A stretch of 64,000 nucleotides of DNA from Halomonas sp. 25-S5 (GTDB lineage Bacteria; Pseudomonadota; Gammaproteobacteria; Pseudomonadales; Halomonadaceae). This document shows, one piece after another, positions 63,831 through 64,000 of this stretch. The position numbers were made by a program, and so were the translations under genes. How positions within the stretch are numbered: position 1 is the first letter of the stretch; each line of letters starts with the position of its first letter. The DNA lies in the NCBI RefSeq assembly GCF_029889845.1, contig NZ_JARANV010000007.1:1-64000 (forward strand). The letters run 5' to 3'. The notes beneath the pieces are model-generated. The model had not been told where the DNA came from. It saw only the letters and a program-made list of their open reading frames with translations, and ran no database searches.

Positions 63831-64000
63831 GTCGACATCACCAGCAGGTCAATACCCAGGCAACTCCACGCCGCCTGTTGCAGGTTGTCCAGTAGTCCCT
63901 TGCGGGGCATCTCCGGCGCATGTACCGCCAGCAGACGATGAGGCCTCTGTTGGTCATGGAGCCGCGTCAATACCCCGAAAGCCCGGCGGAAGGCATTCGG
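63827..64000 (-). CDS. C-terminal end of a flagellar-cluster gene (partial)
   Basis: The minus-strand frame runs in from the window edge, ending with LLDNLQQAAWSCLGIDLLVM-ST. About 57 residues are visible: PNAFRRAFGVLTRLH, RPHRLLAVHAPEMPRKG and the tail. Its stop overlaps the flhE start (ATGA). By position before flhE and fliA it could be the MinD-like number regulator FlhG/FleN, and the helix pattern is compatible, but the visible part lacks a decisive motif. The gene is truncated by the window. Confidence 0.5.
   Translation of the reverse strand, partial: PNAFRRAFGVLTRLHDQQRPHRLLAVHAPEMPRKGLLDNLQQAAWSCLGIDLLVMST

Overview
The window is one stretch of a GC-rich gammaproteobacterial chromosome with densely packed genes. 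A halomonad (Halomonas or a close relative) fits best. The reasons are the overall protein flavour, a phasin, an ABC-type glycerol uptake system, paired tRNA-Val genes, a P. aeruginosa-like fliA/motAB flagellar block, and a family of intergenic repeats that I believe is common in halomonads. The genus is inferred, not proven. There is no rRNA, prophage, CRISPR array or intact insertion sequence.

Layout. 0.1-3.2 kb: cyclopropane fatty acid synthase, a thiamine-binding-type small protein, a siroheme/cobalamin methyltransferase and a short RlpA-like lipoprotein. 3.2-10.1 kb: a four-gene leftward chain (IclR regulator, response regulator, sensor kinase, periplasmic binding protein) diverging from a tctCBA tricarboxylate transporter. 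10.2-10.75 kb: a decayed urea-uptake locus that still carries what looks like an NtrC/sigma-54 promoter and a fragment of urtA. 10.8-24.4 kb: housekeeping genes (phospholipase D-like, YihY, ArfB, Mrp, dcd, purMN, AI-2E-type permease, hda, phasin, fumC), with a run of sixteen GGCCGCTT octamers beside purN. 24.6-29.5 kb: glpD, glpR and glpK. 29.7-29.9 kb: two identical tRNA-Val(GAC) genes. 30-33.3 kb: a free-methionine sulfoxide reductase and the metNIQ methionine transporter, preceded by a SAM-II class riboswitch and a terminator. 33.4-38.5 kb: riboflavin synthase, purine permease and nucleobase salvage (apt, gpt, ung, upp). 38.6-46.7 kb: an ABC glycerol transporter (glpSTPQ, a DUF2160 protein, glpV) and a second glpD. 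46.8-53.6 kb: a uracil/xanthine-type permease, a PuuR-like regulator and a molybdenum cofactor operon (mobA-mobB fusion, moeA, moaC-moaD fusion, moaE, moaA). 53.9-58.7 kb: a short H-NS-like protein, an RNase J-type nuclease and an amino-acid ABC transporter. 58.9-64 kb: EAL protein, motB/motA with a sigma-28 promoter, HDOD protein, fliA, flhE and a partial gene.

How the parts work together. Glycerol enters through the 38.9-44.9 kb ABC system, is phosphorylated by GlpK and is oxidised by one of two GlpD enzymes. A shared GlpR-type box (ATGTTCGTTT...) lies before glpD, glpK and glpS, tying three separated loci into one regulon. Methionine uptake appears to be controlled by SAM through RNA. The tct block looks like a sensor-transporter module in which the extra binding protein may present ligand to the kinase. 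No glpF channel is present in the window.

The most notable observations are the SAM-II riboswitch with an inserted 15-bp hairpin, the relic urea promoter and gene fragment, the five-copy intergenic repeat family with short and long forms, the asymmetric ATPase pair of the glycerol transporter, and the MoaC-MoaD fusion.
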